Counted from the first letter of the stretch, positions 1-7,127 are shown. The stretch: DNA of 11,123 nucleotides from an uncultured Eubacteriales bacterium (GCA_902462035.1 CABQAC010000040.1:1-11123), one strand, 5' to 3'. Translations and numbers: made by a program. The notes: a model not told the origin generated them from the letters alone.

Positions 1-702
1 CGGCTGCCCGAAGCGTTGGATTTGGATGGGACCGGCGCGGTCGAACGGCTGCCCGCTTACCGTGACGGACTGTTTCATGTGCAGGATGCGGCGTCGCAGG
101 TTTGCTGCGCCTTGGTCGGCGCGCGGCCGGGGGAGACGGTGGCCGACGTGTGCGCGGCCCCCGGCGGAAAATCGTTCACCATTGCCCAGGGCATGGAAAA
201 CCGCGGGACGGTTTATGCTTACGACTTATATGAGCAACGGACCAAGCTAATCCGCGACGGCGCGGCGCGGCTGCATCTGACGAATCTGCACACCGAAGTG
301 CGGGACGCGCTTCATGGGGACAGCGACCGGCAAGCGGACCGGGTTTTATGCGACGTTCCCTGCTCAGGGCTGGGAATTCTGCGGCGCAAGCCGGAGATCC
401 GCTGCAAACCGGCCGCCGTACTTGACAATCTGCCTGATATGCAGTATCGTGTTTTGTGCAGGTCGTCGGATTTGGTCAAACCGGGCGGTATGCTGGTATA
501 TTCGACCTGCGCGCTGAACCCGGCGGAAAACGACGAGGTGGCGGCCCGCTTTTTGCGGGAACACCCAAACTTTTCTGCGGTAGATCTGTCTTTGCCGGAC
601 GGCTTTGCCAGGGGCAGGGAAGAACCGGCTTATCAGGTTACCTTAATGCCCCATTGGCACGGGACCGACGGCTTTTTTATCGCGGCTTTTTCGAAAGGTT
701 GA
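1..702 (+). CDS. rsmB: 16S rRNA (cytosine-C5) methyltransferase RsmB, 3' part
   Basis: Only the C-terminal 233 codons are present; the frame is open to the left edge, so no start is assigned. RsmB methylates C967 of 16S rRNA (E. coli numbering) using S-adenosylmethionine. Visible family marks, numbered from the first window codon, are the SAM-binding AAPGGK at 52-57, the DVPC motif with the Cys at 121 followed by SGLGILRRKPEIR, and the STC motif with the catalytic Cys at 170 in YSTCALNPAEN. The pair of cysteines is the signature of the RsmB/RsmF/NOP2 family. The usual length is about 430-450 aa, so the NusB-like N-terminal RNA-binding domain should lie upstream of the window. The stop TGA overlaps the ATG of rlmN. 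The position directly before rlmN-prpC-prkC matches B. subtilis, which favours rsmB over rsmF. Confidence 0.95.
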   Translation, partial: RLPEALDLDGTGAVERLPAYRDGLFHVQDAASQVCCALVGARPGETVADVCAAPGGKSFTIAQGMENRGTVYAYDLYEQRTKLIRDGAARLHLTNLHTEVRDALHGDSDRQADRVLCDVPCSGLGILRRKPEIRCKPAAVLDNLPDMQYRVLCRSSDLVKPGGMLVYSTCALNPAENDEVAARFLREHPNFSAVDLSLPDGFARGREEPAYQVTLMPHWHGTDGFFIAAFSKG

Positions 703-1775
703 TGTTCTTGGAGGAACAATGGGATATCAAGTCCATGACATTGCCGGAACTCGAAGCCGAATTCCGGTCGTTGGGCCAGCCGGCGTTCCGCGCAAAGCAG
801 GTTTTTGGCTGGCTGCACAGGGGGGTACGCTCCTTTGACGAGATGACGAATCTTTCGAAGGATTTTCGTCAACAATGTAAAGAGCGGTACCAGATTTATA
901 CTGCGCAGATCGAGCGGAAGCTGATATCTGCGCTGGACGGCACGGTAAAGTACTTGTTCCGCCTGCACGACGGGGAATATGTGGAATCGGTATTAATGCA
1001 ATACCATCATGGTTATTCGATCTGTATCTCCACCCAGGTTGGCTGCCGGATGGGCTGCGCCTTTTGCGCCACCGGCTTGGGGGGATTTTTCCGCAATCTG
1101 GCGCCGTCGGAAATGCTTGCTCAAATTCAGGCGGCCCAGCAGGACAGGCAAATCCGTATTTCCAACGTCGTGTTGATGGGAATGGGGGAACCGCTGGATA
1201 ATTTTGACTGTGTCGTGCGTTTTTTGGAATTGGTCACGGCCGAAGACGGGATGAATATTGGTATGCGCCATATTTCCCTGTCCACCTGCGGTTTGGTGGC
1301 CCGCATTTACCAGCTGATGGAAAAGAACTTTCAGCTGACGCTTTCGGTTTCCCTGCACGCGCCCAACGACGCGCTGCGCAGCCAAACCATGCCTGTTAAC
1401 CGGAAATGGCCGGTGGAATCTTTGCTGAAAGCGTGCCGGGACTACGCTGACCATACCGGCCGGCGTATCTCCTTTGAATATGCCATGATCGACGGCTTGA
1501 ACGACAGCGACGAATGCGCCCGGGAATTGGCCCAGCGGCTGCGGGGAATCCTATGCCATGTCAATTTAATCCCGGTCAATCAGGTGACGGAAAACGGTTA
1601 CCGGAGGAGCGGGCGGGACCGCCTGAAGCGTTTCAGCGGCATTTTGACACAACATCACATCAATGTTACCGTCCGGCGCACGCTGGGGGCCGATATCGAC
1701 GCTTCCTGCGGCCAGCTGCGGCGGAAAATCACCCAAGGGGAGGCAGCTTCTGTTGAAACTCTTCATGAAGACTGA
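702..1775 (+). CDS. rlmN: Dual-specificity 23S rRNA/tRNA m2A methyltransferase RlmN
   Basis: This 357-aa radical-SAM enzyme methylates C2 of A2503 in 23S rRNA and of A37 in some tRNAs. The 4Fe-4S ligands are C115, C119 and C122 in GCRMGCAFC. C108, seven residues before the cluster, matches E. coli C118, and C336 in DASCGQL matches the cysteine that is methylated during catalysis. GEPLDNFD (162-169) is the SAM-contacting GEP motif. The length is normal for the family. The start is uncertain. ATG 702 overlaps the rsmB stop (TGATG) and would rely on translational coupling. The next in-frame ATG (735) has no well-placed Shine-Dalgarno. The best Shine-Dalgarno (GGAGG, 710-714) serves an out-of-frame ATG at 719. 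The 3' end overlaps prpC by 23 nt. Confidence 0.95.
   Translation: MFLEEQWDIKSMTLPELEAEFRSLGQPAFRAKQVFGWLHRGVRSFDEMTNLSKDFRQQCKERYQIYTAQIERKLISALDGTVKYLFRLHDGEYVESVLMQYHHGYSICISTQVGCRMGCAFCATGLGGFFRNLAPSEMLAQIQAAQQDRQIRISNVVLMGMGEPLDNFDCVVRFLELVTAEDGMNIGMRHISLSTCGLVARIYQLMEKNFQLTLSVSLHAPNDALRSQTMPVNRKWPVESLLKACRDYADHTGRRISFEYAMIDGLNDSDECARELAQRLRGILCHVNLIPVNQVTENGYRRSGRDRLKRFSGILTQHHINVTVRRTLGADIDASCGQLRRKITQGEAASVETLHED
710..721 (+). promoter_or_regulatory. Strong ribosome binding site facing an out-of-frame ATG at the rlmN start
   Basis: GGAGG at 710-714 is followed four bases later by ATG (719-721), which looks like a ready initiation site. That ATG is one base out of the rlmN frame; the rlmN frame reads W-D-I-K-S-M across this point. 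Removing one G from the GGG at 721-723 would give ATG-GAT-ATC-AAG in the rlmN frame, the expected beginning of the protein. It is either a real oddity of initiation, with rlmN starting at 702 by coupling, or a one-base insertion or assembly error. Confidence 0.45.
1735..1743 (+). promoter_or_regulatory. Ribosome binding site that fixes the prpC start at TTG
   Basis: AAGGGGAGG at 1735-1743 lies nine bases before TTG 1753, the right spacing, but 21 bases before the first in-frame ATG (1765). It therefore supports initiation at TTG. It lies inside the rlmN coding sequence. Confidence 0.7.
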
Positions 1776-2496
1776 TATCGGTAAGGTTAGGCAGACCAAC
1801 CAAGACGCCGTGACCGGCGCCGTGTTGGACGGGCAGACCGCGTGGGCCGCCGTATGTGACGGCATGGGCGGCGCCAGCGGCGGAAATGTGGCCAGCGAGA
1901 CCGGTGTGCGCACGTTGGAAGAACAAATGGCAGCCGGCTACCGCGCCGAGATGAACGGCAATTCTATCCGGAATTTGCTGACCTCTGCCGTGTATAATGC
2001 CAACAGCGCGATCTATGGGCTTTCCACCCAGGATCCCGCGCTCAGCGGCATGGGGACCACCGCCGTGTTGGCGCTGGTTGCCCATGATAAAATTCACCTG
2101 GTCAATATCGGCGACAGCAGGGCTTTCTTGGTCAGGAAAAGCATCGATCAAATCACGAAGGACCATACCATGGTCCAGGCCATGGTGGATATGGGGCAGC
2201 TGACCGAAGAAGAAGCGCGGGAGCACCCCCAAAAGCACATCATCACGAGGGCGCTGGGCGTTAACGCGTCGGTGGATGTGGATTATTATGAGGTGGATTT
2301 TCCGCCGGACGCGGTGCTTCTGCTTTGTTCCGACGGGTTGTCGAACCACATGGAACCGCTGGAAATCCTGGAATTATACGCGAACACGCCCATCCATCAG
2401 TTTGCTGACCAGCTGGTCGCGCGGGCTATCGAGAACGGGGGAAGCGATAACGTCACGGTTGCCGTCATCGCGAACCAATCGCAGGAGGCGAAATAA
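1753..2496 (+). CDS. prpC: PP2C-type Ser/Thr protein phosphatase PrpC (Stp)
   Basis: This 247-aa metal-dependent phosphatase removes phosphate from proteins modified by the partner kinase PrkC, encoded next. PP2C motifs are in order: R13 and D18 in KVRQTNQD, DGMGG with D36-G37, the GDSRAF block at 120-125, LCSDGLS with D194, and SDNVTV with D232. The acidic residues bind the Mn/Mg pair. I chose the TTG start because of the Shine-Dalgarno at 1735-1743, and because it places the K-T-D before the Arg motif at residues 6-8, as I recall for B. subtilis PrpC. Starting at ATG 1765 would remove four residues. The gene overlaps rlmN by 23 nt and its TAA directly abuts the prkC ATG, so phosphatase and kinase should be made together. 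Confidence 0.95.
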   Translation: MKLFMKTDIGKVRQTNQDAVTGAVLDGQTAWAAVCDGMGGASGGNVASETGVRTLEEQMAAGYRAEMNGNSIRNLLTSAVYNANSAIYGLSTQDPALSGMGTTAVLALVAHDKIHLVNIGDSRAFLVRKSIDQITKDHTMVQAMVDMGQLTEEEAREHPQKHIITRALGVNASVDVDYYEVDFPPDAVLLLCSDGLSNHMEPLEILELYANTPIHQFADQLVARAIENGGSDNVTVAVIANQSQEAK

Positions 2497-4518
2497 ATGG
2501 AGAACTTTGTCGGGAAAAGGCTGGACGGCCGTTATGAAATGCAGGAGATCATCGGCATCGGCGGAATGGCGGTAGTCTATAAGGCGTACGACCGGATCGA
2601 CGACCGGATCGTCAGCATCAAGCTGCTCAAAGACGAATATCTGGGCAACGAGGAGTTTATGCGCCGGTTCCGCAACGAATCCAGGGCCATCGCCATCCTG
2701 TCCCATCCCAACATCGTCAAAGTTTACGACGTCAGCTTTGGCGACCGCCTGCAATATATTGTCATGGAATATATCGATGGCATTACGCTGAAGGAATACA
2801 TCGAGCAGCAAAAGCAGCTCACCTGGAAAGAAGCCATCCATTTTACGCTGCAAATTCTAAGCGCGCTGTGCCATGCCCACCAAAAGGGAATCGTACACCG
2901 GGATGTAAAACCGCAGAACATCATGCTTCTGAAGGACGGCACCGTCAAAGTGATGGACTTCGGCATCGCCCGGTTTGCCAACAGCGAAACCCGGACGATG
3001 ACCGACAAAGCCATCGGTTCGGTGCATTATATAGCGCCGGAACAGGCGCGCGGCGGCGTTATTGACGAAAAGGTGGATATTTATTCGGTTGGCGTCATGC
3101 TGTTCGAAATGCTGACCGGAAAATTGCCCTTCGAAGCGGAAAACGCCGTTTCGGTGGCGATTATGCAGCTCCAGTCGGAACCCCGCCATCCGCGGGATAT
3201 CAATCCGCTGATTCCCGAGGGGCTTGAGGAAATTGTGCTGAAGGCCATGAAAAAAGATCCTTCCCAGCGGTATGGCAGCGCGGCGGAAATGATCGAGGAC
3301 ATCCAGCGCTTTCAGAACAACCCCAGCATCCGGTTCCAGTACCAGTATTTTGTGGATGAAAAGCCGACCAAATATATGGACGCAATCGAATCGGTGCGGA
3401 ACGGGGAAATCTCGGAGCCGCTGCCGGAGGAAACGGAAGTAGAGGGCGAACGCGCCGAGCGCGTTGCCACCATTCCGATCATCACCGGCGTGGCGGTGGC
3501 TTTTGTACTATTCGCCATCGTGTTCGGCACCATCTTGTTTTTGCGCAACCTGCCCCGGAACGAAGCGGCGGAAGACATCTTTTTGCCCGATTATGTGGGC
3601 CAGATGTTGGATGAAGTGCAAAAACGCGATGGGGATAAATTTAATTTTATCATTCTTCATACTACGGACAATGGCGCACCAAGCGGCCAAATTATGAAGC
3701 AGGAGCCGAAAGGCGGTATTAAGGAGGTCAAAAAGGGATCCGATGTGACTCTGACCGTCAACGACGGCGCGGTATATACTTCGGTACCCAAGGTGGTGGG
3801 GCTGGATTTGGCCCAGGCGATTGGCAACCTTTCCGCCAACGATCTGCGCTACGAAATGCAGGAGGTATACGATTCGGATACGGCCGCCGGTTATGTGGTG
3901 GGCGTTTCCCCGTCGGAGAACGCGCAGATTGCCAAAAACGACACGGTTATCCTGTATGTCAGCAAGGGAACCGAAAGCACCTCCGCCATTGTGGACAGTT
4001 ATGTGGATAAAACTTTTGAGGAAGCCAAACGCATGATTCTGGAAAAAGGCTTTAAAGTGGGCCAGCCTAAGGTAGAGGACAGCGATAAGCCCAAAAACAC
4101 CGTGATCCGCCAAAGCCCGGATTACGGCACGCCGCTGAATAAGGGCGAGACCGTCACCCTGACCATCAGCAGCGGTACGCCGCCTCCGCCCGAATCAAAA
4201 AATATCGGCATTACGCTGGAGCTTCCCGATGTAAACAACGATATCGCTGTAGCCGTTTATGTGGACGGCATCAAGGACGAGACCCAAAGCAAGAGCGTCA
4301 ATCCCTCCTTGTCCAACCGGCAGTATGCCCTTTCTTTCTCCGGCACGGGGAATAAGCGGGTGGTTATTCAGCTGGACCGGCGGGAATATGAGGTATACGA
4401 ACTGGACTTTACCGAAGGGGTTGCCGAACGGATCAGCCAAACGGATTATATACCGCCGGCGGTTTCGTCTCCTACGTCTTCGCCGTCCGTTACGTCTTCC
4501 GCCGCCAGTAGCAGGTGA
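2497..4518 (+). CDS. prkC: Membrane Ser/Thr protein kinase PrkC with three PASTA repeats
   Basis: This is a 673-aa Hanks-type kinase. The cytoplasmic catalytic domain spans about 10-275: glycine loop GIGGMAVV (20-27), lysine K42, helix-C E61, HRDVKPQN (134-141), DFG (154-156), a Ser/Thr-rich activation loop (163-175) and APE (180-182). After a juxtamembrane stretch, one transmembrane helix lies at about 326-349. Three extracellular PASTA repeats follow at about 361-424, 427-490 and 498-560, then a beta-rich C-terminal domain (about 567-645) and a Ser/Thr/Pro-rich tail. B. subtilis PrkC has the same plan; PASTA repeats bind muropeptides, and the kinase affects germination, cell-wall and translation targets. 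AGGAGG at 2483-2488 lies eight bases before ATG. The gene abuts prpC, and its last bases hold the ribosome binding site of rsgA. Confidence 0.96.
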   Translation: MENFVGKRLDGRYEMQEIIGIGGMAVVYKAYDRIDDRIVSIKLLKDEYLGNEEFMRRFRNESRAIAILSHPNIVKVYDVSFGDRLQYIVMEYIDGITLKEYIEQQKQLTWKEAIHFTLQILSALCHAHQKGIVHRDVKPQNIMLLKDGTVKVMDFGIARFANSETRTMTDKAIGSVHYIAPEQARGGVIDEKVDIYSVGVMLFEMLTGKLPFEAENAVSVAIMQLQSEPRHPRDINPLIPEGLEEIVLKAMKKDPSQRYGSAAEMIEDIQRFQNNPSIRFQYQYFVDEKPTKYMDAIESVRNGEISEPLPEETEVEGERAERVATIPIITGVAVAFVLFAIVFGTILFLRNLPRNEAAEDIFLPDYVGQMLDEVQKRDGDKFNFIILHTTDNGAPSGQIMKQEPKGGIKEVKKGSDVTLTVNDGAVYTSVPKVVGLDLAQAIGNLSANDLRYEMQEVYDSDTAAGYVVGVSPSENAQIAKNDTVILYVSKGTESTSAIVDSYVDKTFEEAKRMILEKGFKVGQPKVEDSDKPKNTVIRQSPDYGTPLNKGETVTLTISSGTPPPPESKNIGITLELPDVNNDIAVAVYVDGIKDETQSKSVNPSLSNRQYALSFSGTGNKRVVIQLDRREYEVYELDFTEGVAERISQTDYIPPAVSSPTSSPSVTSSAASSR

Positions 4519-4524
4519 CCGCGG

Positions 4525-5415
4525 GTGGCGGCGGAACAGACCGGTCTTTTGCGAAAAGGCATCGGTGGGTTTTATTACGTGGAAACCGGCGGAACCATTT
4601 TGGAGTGCAAGGCGCGGGGGGTATTTCGGAAAAAAGGAATGATTCCGCTGGCCGGTGACCGCGTGCGGGTGACCTGCCAGGGCGAGGGCAAAGGCGTACT
4701 GGAAGAAATCCTGCCCCGCAAAAACAGTTTGCTGCGCCCGCCGGTGGCGAATTTGGATCAGCTGTTTGTGGTGGCATCGGTCAGCGAACCGGCCTTTCAA
4801 ACCTTCCTGGTGGACCAGATTACCGCCATTGCGGTGGATAAAGGGATAGAACCGGTGCTGCTCATCACCAAGACGGATTTGGAAGCCTGCGGCGGTTTGC
4901 TGGAGATTTACCGCAAGGCGGGGCTGACCTGCCTGACCTTCTCCCCGGCGGACAGGCGGGATATCCCGATGCTGCAAAATTATCTCAAAGGCAGGATCAG
5001 TGCGTTTACCGGCAATTCCGGGGTGGGAAAGTCTACGTTGCTCAACGGCCTGTACCCTGCGTTGGGCCTGGAAACCGGTGAAATCAGCCGTAAGCTGGGG
5101 CGCGGACGCCACACCACCCGGTGCGTGGAGTTGTTTCCGGTGCCGGGCGGCGGCTATGTAGCGGACACGCCTGGATTTTCTTCCCTGGACCTGGAGCGCA
5201 ACGAACATATTCCCAAGGAAAACCTGCCTTTGTGCTTTCCGGAATTCGGACCTTATCTGGGAAAATGTAAATTCGTATCCTGCTCCCACACCAAGGAGAA
5301 GGGCTGTGCCGTATTGGAGGCGGTGGCCGCGGGCAGCATTCCCGTAAGCCGCCACGAAAGCTATACGGCCATGTACGAAAGCGCGAAGGAGTGGAAAGAA
5401 TGGGAGAACCGGTAA
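4525..5415 (+). CDS. rsgA: Ribosome small-subunit assembly GTPase RsgA (CpgA/YloQ)
   Basis: This 296-aa circularly permuted GTPase checks late 30S subunits. An N-terminal OB-fold (about 1-70) precedes the G domain, whose motifs run in the permuted order G4-G1-G3: TKTD (115-118), GNSGVGKST (163-171), the conserved RHTTR (195-199) and DTPG (214-217). The G4 motif has Thr where NKxD is common. The C-terminal zinc finger is C248-x4-C253-x-H255-x5-C261. The start is GTG 4525, six bases after AGGTGA (4513-4518), which overlaps the prkC stop; no in-frame ATG is near. The end overlaps thiN by 16 nt. In B. subtilis CpgA is a PrkC substrate, which fits the shared operon. Confidence 0.95.
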   Translation: MAAEQTGLLRKGIGGFYYVETGGTILECKARGVFRKKGMIPLAGDRVRVTCQGEGKGVLEEILPRKNSLLRPPVANLDQLFVVASVSEPAFQTFLVDQITAIAVDKGIEPVLLITKTDLEACGGLLEIYRKAGLTCLTFSPADRRDIPMLQNYLKGRISAFTGNSGVGKSTLLNGLYPALGLETGEISRKLGRGRHTTRCVELFPVPGGGYVADTPGFSSLDLERNEHIPKENLPLCFPEFGPYLGKCKFVSCSHTKEKGCAVLEAVAAGSIPVSRHESYTAMYESAKEWKEWENR

Positions 5416-6035
5416 AGCGGTGCGTAGTGATCGGCGCCGCGCCGGCGTCTGAACATACCGATTGGCCCGCTATCCGGCAGGATGATTATATCATTTGTGC
5501 GGACGGCGGGCTTCGTGCTGCCCGGCAGGCGGGGCTGCGGGTGGATTACCTGATCGGCGATTTTGATTCCCTTGCCGGCCCGGTGCCAGAAGGGGAGTAC
5601 GGTGTGGAGCGGCTGCCGGTCGAAAAGGATGAAACGGATACCTTTGCCGCCTGCCGCCACGGGCTGGCGCTGGGTTGCCGCGACTTTTTGCTGCTTGGGG
5701 GATTGGGGGGACGGTTTGACCATACGATGGCAAATTTATCCACCCTGCTGTACCTGCAGACCCAGGATGCGTCGGGCGTTCTTGCAGACGGAAACCACGA
5801 AATACGGGTTTTGGCCCAGGGAAAGGCTTATTTCCCCCATTGCGAAGGCTTGGGGTTTGGGGTTTTCCCCTTTGGCACGCCGTTTTGTGTGGTAAGCGGC
5901 GGTGGGCTGCAATATCCCCTGAACCGGCTGAAGCTGACAGCGGAATACCCCATGGGCGTCAGCAATACCATCTGCGGCGCCGATGCCTGGGTGGAGGTCC
6001 TGAAAGGCCCCGCCCTGCTTGTTTTAGAGAAATAG
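5400..6035 (+). CDS. thiN: Thiamine pyrophosphokinase ThiN
   Basis: This 211-aa enzyme transfers pyrophosphate from ATP to thiamine, giving thiamine diphosphate. Family motifs are ADGG (34-37), GDFDS (53-57), PVEKDETDT (73-81), GGLGGRFDH (100-108) and the thiamine-pocket GVSN (186-189). ATG 5400 is preferred because AAGGAG (5386-5391) precedes it by eight bases; a GTG at 5391 is in frame but lies inside that site. The gene overlaps rsgA by 16 nt. In B. subtilis, rpe sits between rsgA and thiN; here it is absent. Confidence 0.95.
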   Translation: MGEPVKRCVVIGAAPASEHTDWPAIRQDDYIICADGGLRAARQAGLRVDYLIGDFDSLAGPVPEGEYGVERLPVEKDETDTFAACRHGLALGCRDFLLLGGLGGRFDHTMANLSTLLYLQTQDASGVLADGNHEIRVLAQGKAYFPHCEGLGFGVFPFGTPFCVVSGGGLQYPLNRLKLTAEYPMGVSNTICGADAWVEVLKGPALLVLEK

Positions 6036-6115
6036 GAACCAAATTCCGCCGCCTGTATATTATAGGGATAAGACACGGGATCGGCTCCCGGGTCAAACAG
6101 ACGGGTGGTGTGAAT

Positions 6116-6268
6116 ATGAGGCGATGCGGCAGAAGCAACTGGTGCGGGCCTTGCGTGCTGGCTTTTGCGGCCGGACTGTTGTGTTCCTGCTTGTTTTCAT
6201 CCGGCGTGGTAATCTTTTTGCTCGCTTTCATCTTCGGCGCCTGCGGAGTCGCATTGATCCGGTGCTGA
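6116..6268 (+). CDS. 50-aa cysteine-rich double-span membrane protein, unknown function
   Basis: I do not recognise a named family. The product has a short Arg-rich N-terminus, then two hydrophobic stretches (about 14-29 and 31-48) that could form a membrane hairpin. Seven of 50 residues are Cys (4, 10, 13, 23, 25, 43, 50). Residues 9-13 read WCGPC, identical to the thioredoxin active-site motif, but no thioredoxin fold could fit. The ATG follows a GGTGGTG (6104-6110) by five bases, a weak but usable site; GTG 6110 in the same frame is an alternative. It lies 80 nt after thiN and 28 nt before spoVM on the same strand. That position suggests co-expression with spoVM and perhaps a sporulation membrane role, which is inference. 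Confidence 0.65.
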   Translation: MRRCGRSNWCGPCVLAFAAGLLCSCLFSSGVVIFLLAFIFGACGVALIRC

Positions 6269-6282
6269 CCGGTCCTGGTGAT

Positions 6283-6288
6283 GGAGGT
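6283..6288 (+). promoter_or_regulatory. Ribosome binding site of spoVM
   Basis: GGAGGT at 6283-6288 lies eight bases before ATG 6297. It is the main non-homology support that this very short frame is translated. Confidence 0.75.
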
Positions 6289-6296
6289 GCAGTCAG

Positions 6297-6386
6297 ATGA
6301 AAGTTGTTGTGGTAAAAAGTCCGAAGTTTTTCAGCGGGATACTGAGATTGATGTTCGGTATTAAAAAAACCAATCAGCAGGCGTAA
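6297..6386 (+). CDS. spoVM: Stage V sporulation protein SpoVM, 29-aa membrane-curvature peptide
   Basis: This 29-residue amphipathic peptide lies flat on the convex outer forespore membrane and recruits the SpoIVA ATPase, which starts coat assembly. It begins MKVVVVKSPKFFSG and continues ILRLMFGIKK. Compared with B. subtilis SpoVM (26 aa, MKFYTIKLPKFLGG...), it keeps M1, K2, K7, P9, K10, F11, G14, R17, M19 and G21 without gaps. P9 is the residue needed there for correct curvature recognition. The C-terminus (KKTNQQA) is a few residues longer. The ribosome binding site is ideal. The position just after thiN is the one spoVM has in B. subtilis, although rpmB does not follow here. I see no convincing private sigma-E promoter, so transcription may come from within or upstream of the 50-aa gene. 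Confidence 0.93.
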   Translation: MKVVVVKSPKFFSGILRLMFGIKKTNQQA

Positions 6387-6398
6387 CAAGAACATAAC

Positions 6399-6435
6399 AA
6401 AGGGAGCGGGCAGCCATTGGCTGCCCGCTCCCTTT
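6399..6435. terminator. Bidirectional terminator hairpin between spoVM and the convergent lipoprotein gene
   Basis: A perfect 17-bp inverted repeat pairs 6399-6415 with 6419-6435 around an ATT loop; its core is GGGAGCGGGCAGCC. On the + strand the arm ends in TTT followed by GCGTC. On the - strand it ends in TTTGTTATGTT, the better U-rich tail. It starts 12 nt after the spoVM stop and can also end the - strand cassette, whose last stop lies at 6562-6564. Confidence 0.85.
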
Positions 6436-6561
6436 GCGTCTAAAATGAAAGGGTTTCAATATTTGTTGCATTCAGCCCATATGGCCGAGTTTGGAAAGCG
6501 CCAAAACCCGATCCCGCATCCCCGTCGCTTTGGTTATTTGATATTCGCCAACAAAATAAGC

Positions 6562-7098
6562 CTATTTACGGACGTTTGGTCCGTTGAATATACCGCACAT
6601 CACGGCGATTTCACCTTTGATGACGAGCTCGGCCTCTCCGGCGGTTCCAACATTTCCGTTTAAAACTAATTTGGTGGCAAAGTCCTCGCAGCTCATTCCG
6701 GAAAGAAGATAATCCGTCTTGCTGATCGTTCCATCTTTGTCAAGATCAAGCTCGCCGTTCACAGACGGAACAACGCTCTGTTTGTTTTTGTCTGTGTCAC
6801 AGGGCATTCCAAAAACGGCGCCGTACGTGTCGCCCCCCGCGTTAGGTGAAAGCTTTTCCGCTGTTTCGGATATTGTTCGATTCTCTTCGCCGGATGCTGT
6901 ATCAGCATTTGAAGAACCCGGTTTGCTGATGCCGCATGTTCTTACTGCGTTTCCGCTTTGCGCTTGATAGGTTACGGGCGATTTTGTCTCCTTCGCTATC
7001 GCCGCCGCTCCCGCTGTTTTTTGATCTTGACCGCTGCATCCGGTAAGCAAACCGAACGCTAAGATGCAGGTCAAAAAGCTCATACCTGCTTTTTTCAT
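6562..7098 (-). CDS. Small secreted lipoprotein with one EF-hand/dockerin-like calcium loop
   Basis: This is a 178-aa protein of unknown function. A lipoprotein signal is clear: MKK, a hydrophobic stretch, then lipobox LTGC with C21 as the lipidated residue. A low-complexity Ser/Thr/Asn/Gly linker spans about 22-110. Residues 118-129 read DLDKDGTISKTD, a 12-residue EF-hand loop whose last position is Asp and is followed by Tyr-Leu-Leu, as in dockerin repeats. Only one such repeat is present, so it is not a full dockerin. The C-terminal 45 residues look beta-rich and hold two Cys (137, 168). I chose ATG 7098 because GGAG stands eight bases before it; ATG 7104 lies too close to that site. It lies 29 nt after the anti-sigma gene and probably forms an operon with it. 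Confidence 0.8.
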   Translation of the reverse strand: MKKAGMSFLTCILAFGLLTGCSGQDQKTAGAAAIAKETKSPVTYQAQSGNAVRTCGISKPGSSNADTASGEENRTISETAEKLSPNAGGDTYGAVFGMPCDTDKNKQSVVPSVNGELDLDKDGTISKTDYLLSGMSCEDFATKLVLNGNVGTAGEAELVIKGEIAVMCGIFNGPNVRK

Positions 7099-7127
7099 GA
7101 TCATTTCTCCTTTGCTGTATTTTGTAT

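Noticed and set aside
4195..5355. 386-codon open frame on the - strand across prkC and rsgA
   Set aside because: It is antisense to two well-supported genes, has low-complexity Arg-rich parts and no recognisable domain; it is a by-product of G+C-rich codon use.
6056..6063. Sigma-E -10 box (TATATTAT) upstream of the 50-aa gene and spoVM
   Set aside because: At least three mismatches to CATACAmT and no fitting -35 box at 13-15 bases; too weak to list as a promoter.
6140..6154. Thioredoxin-like protein suggested by WCGPC
   Set aside because: Only 50 residues, mostly hydrophobic, with none of the thioredoxin fold; kept only as a motif coincidence worth checking.
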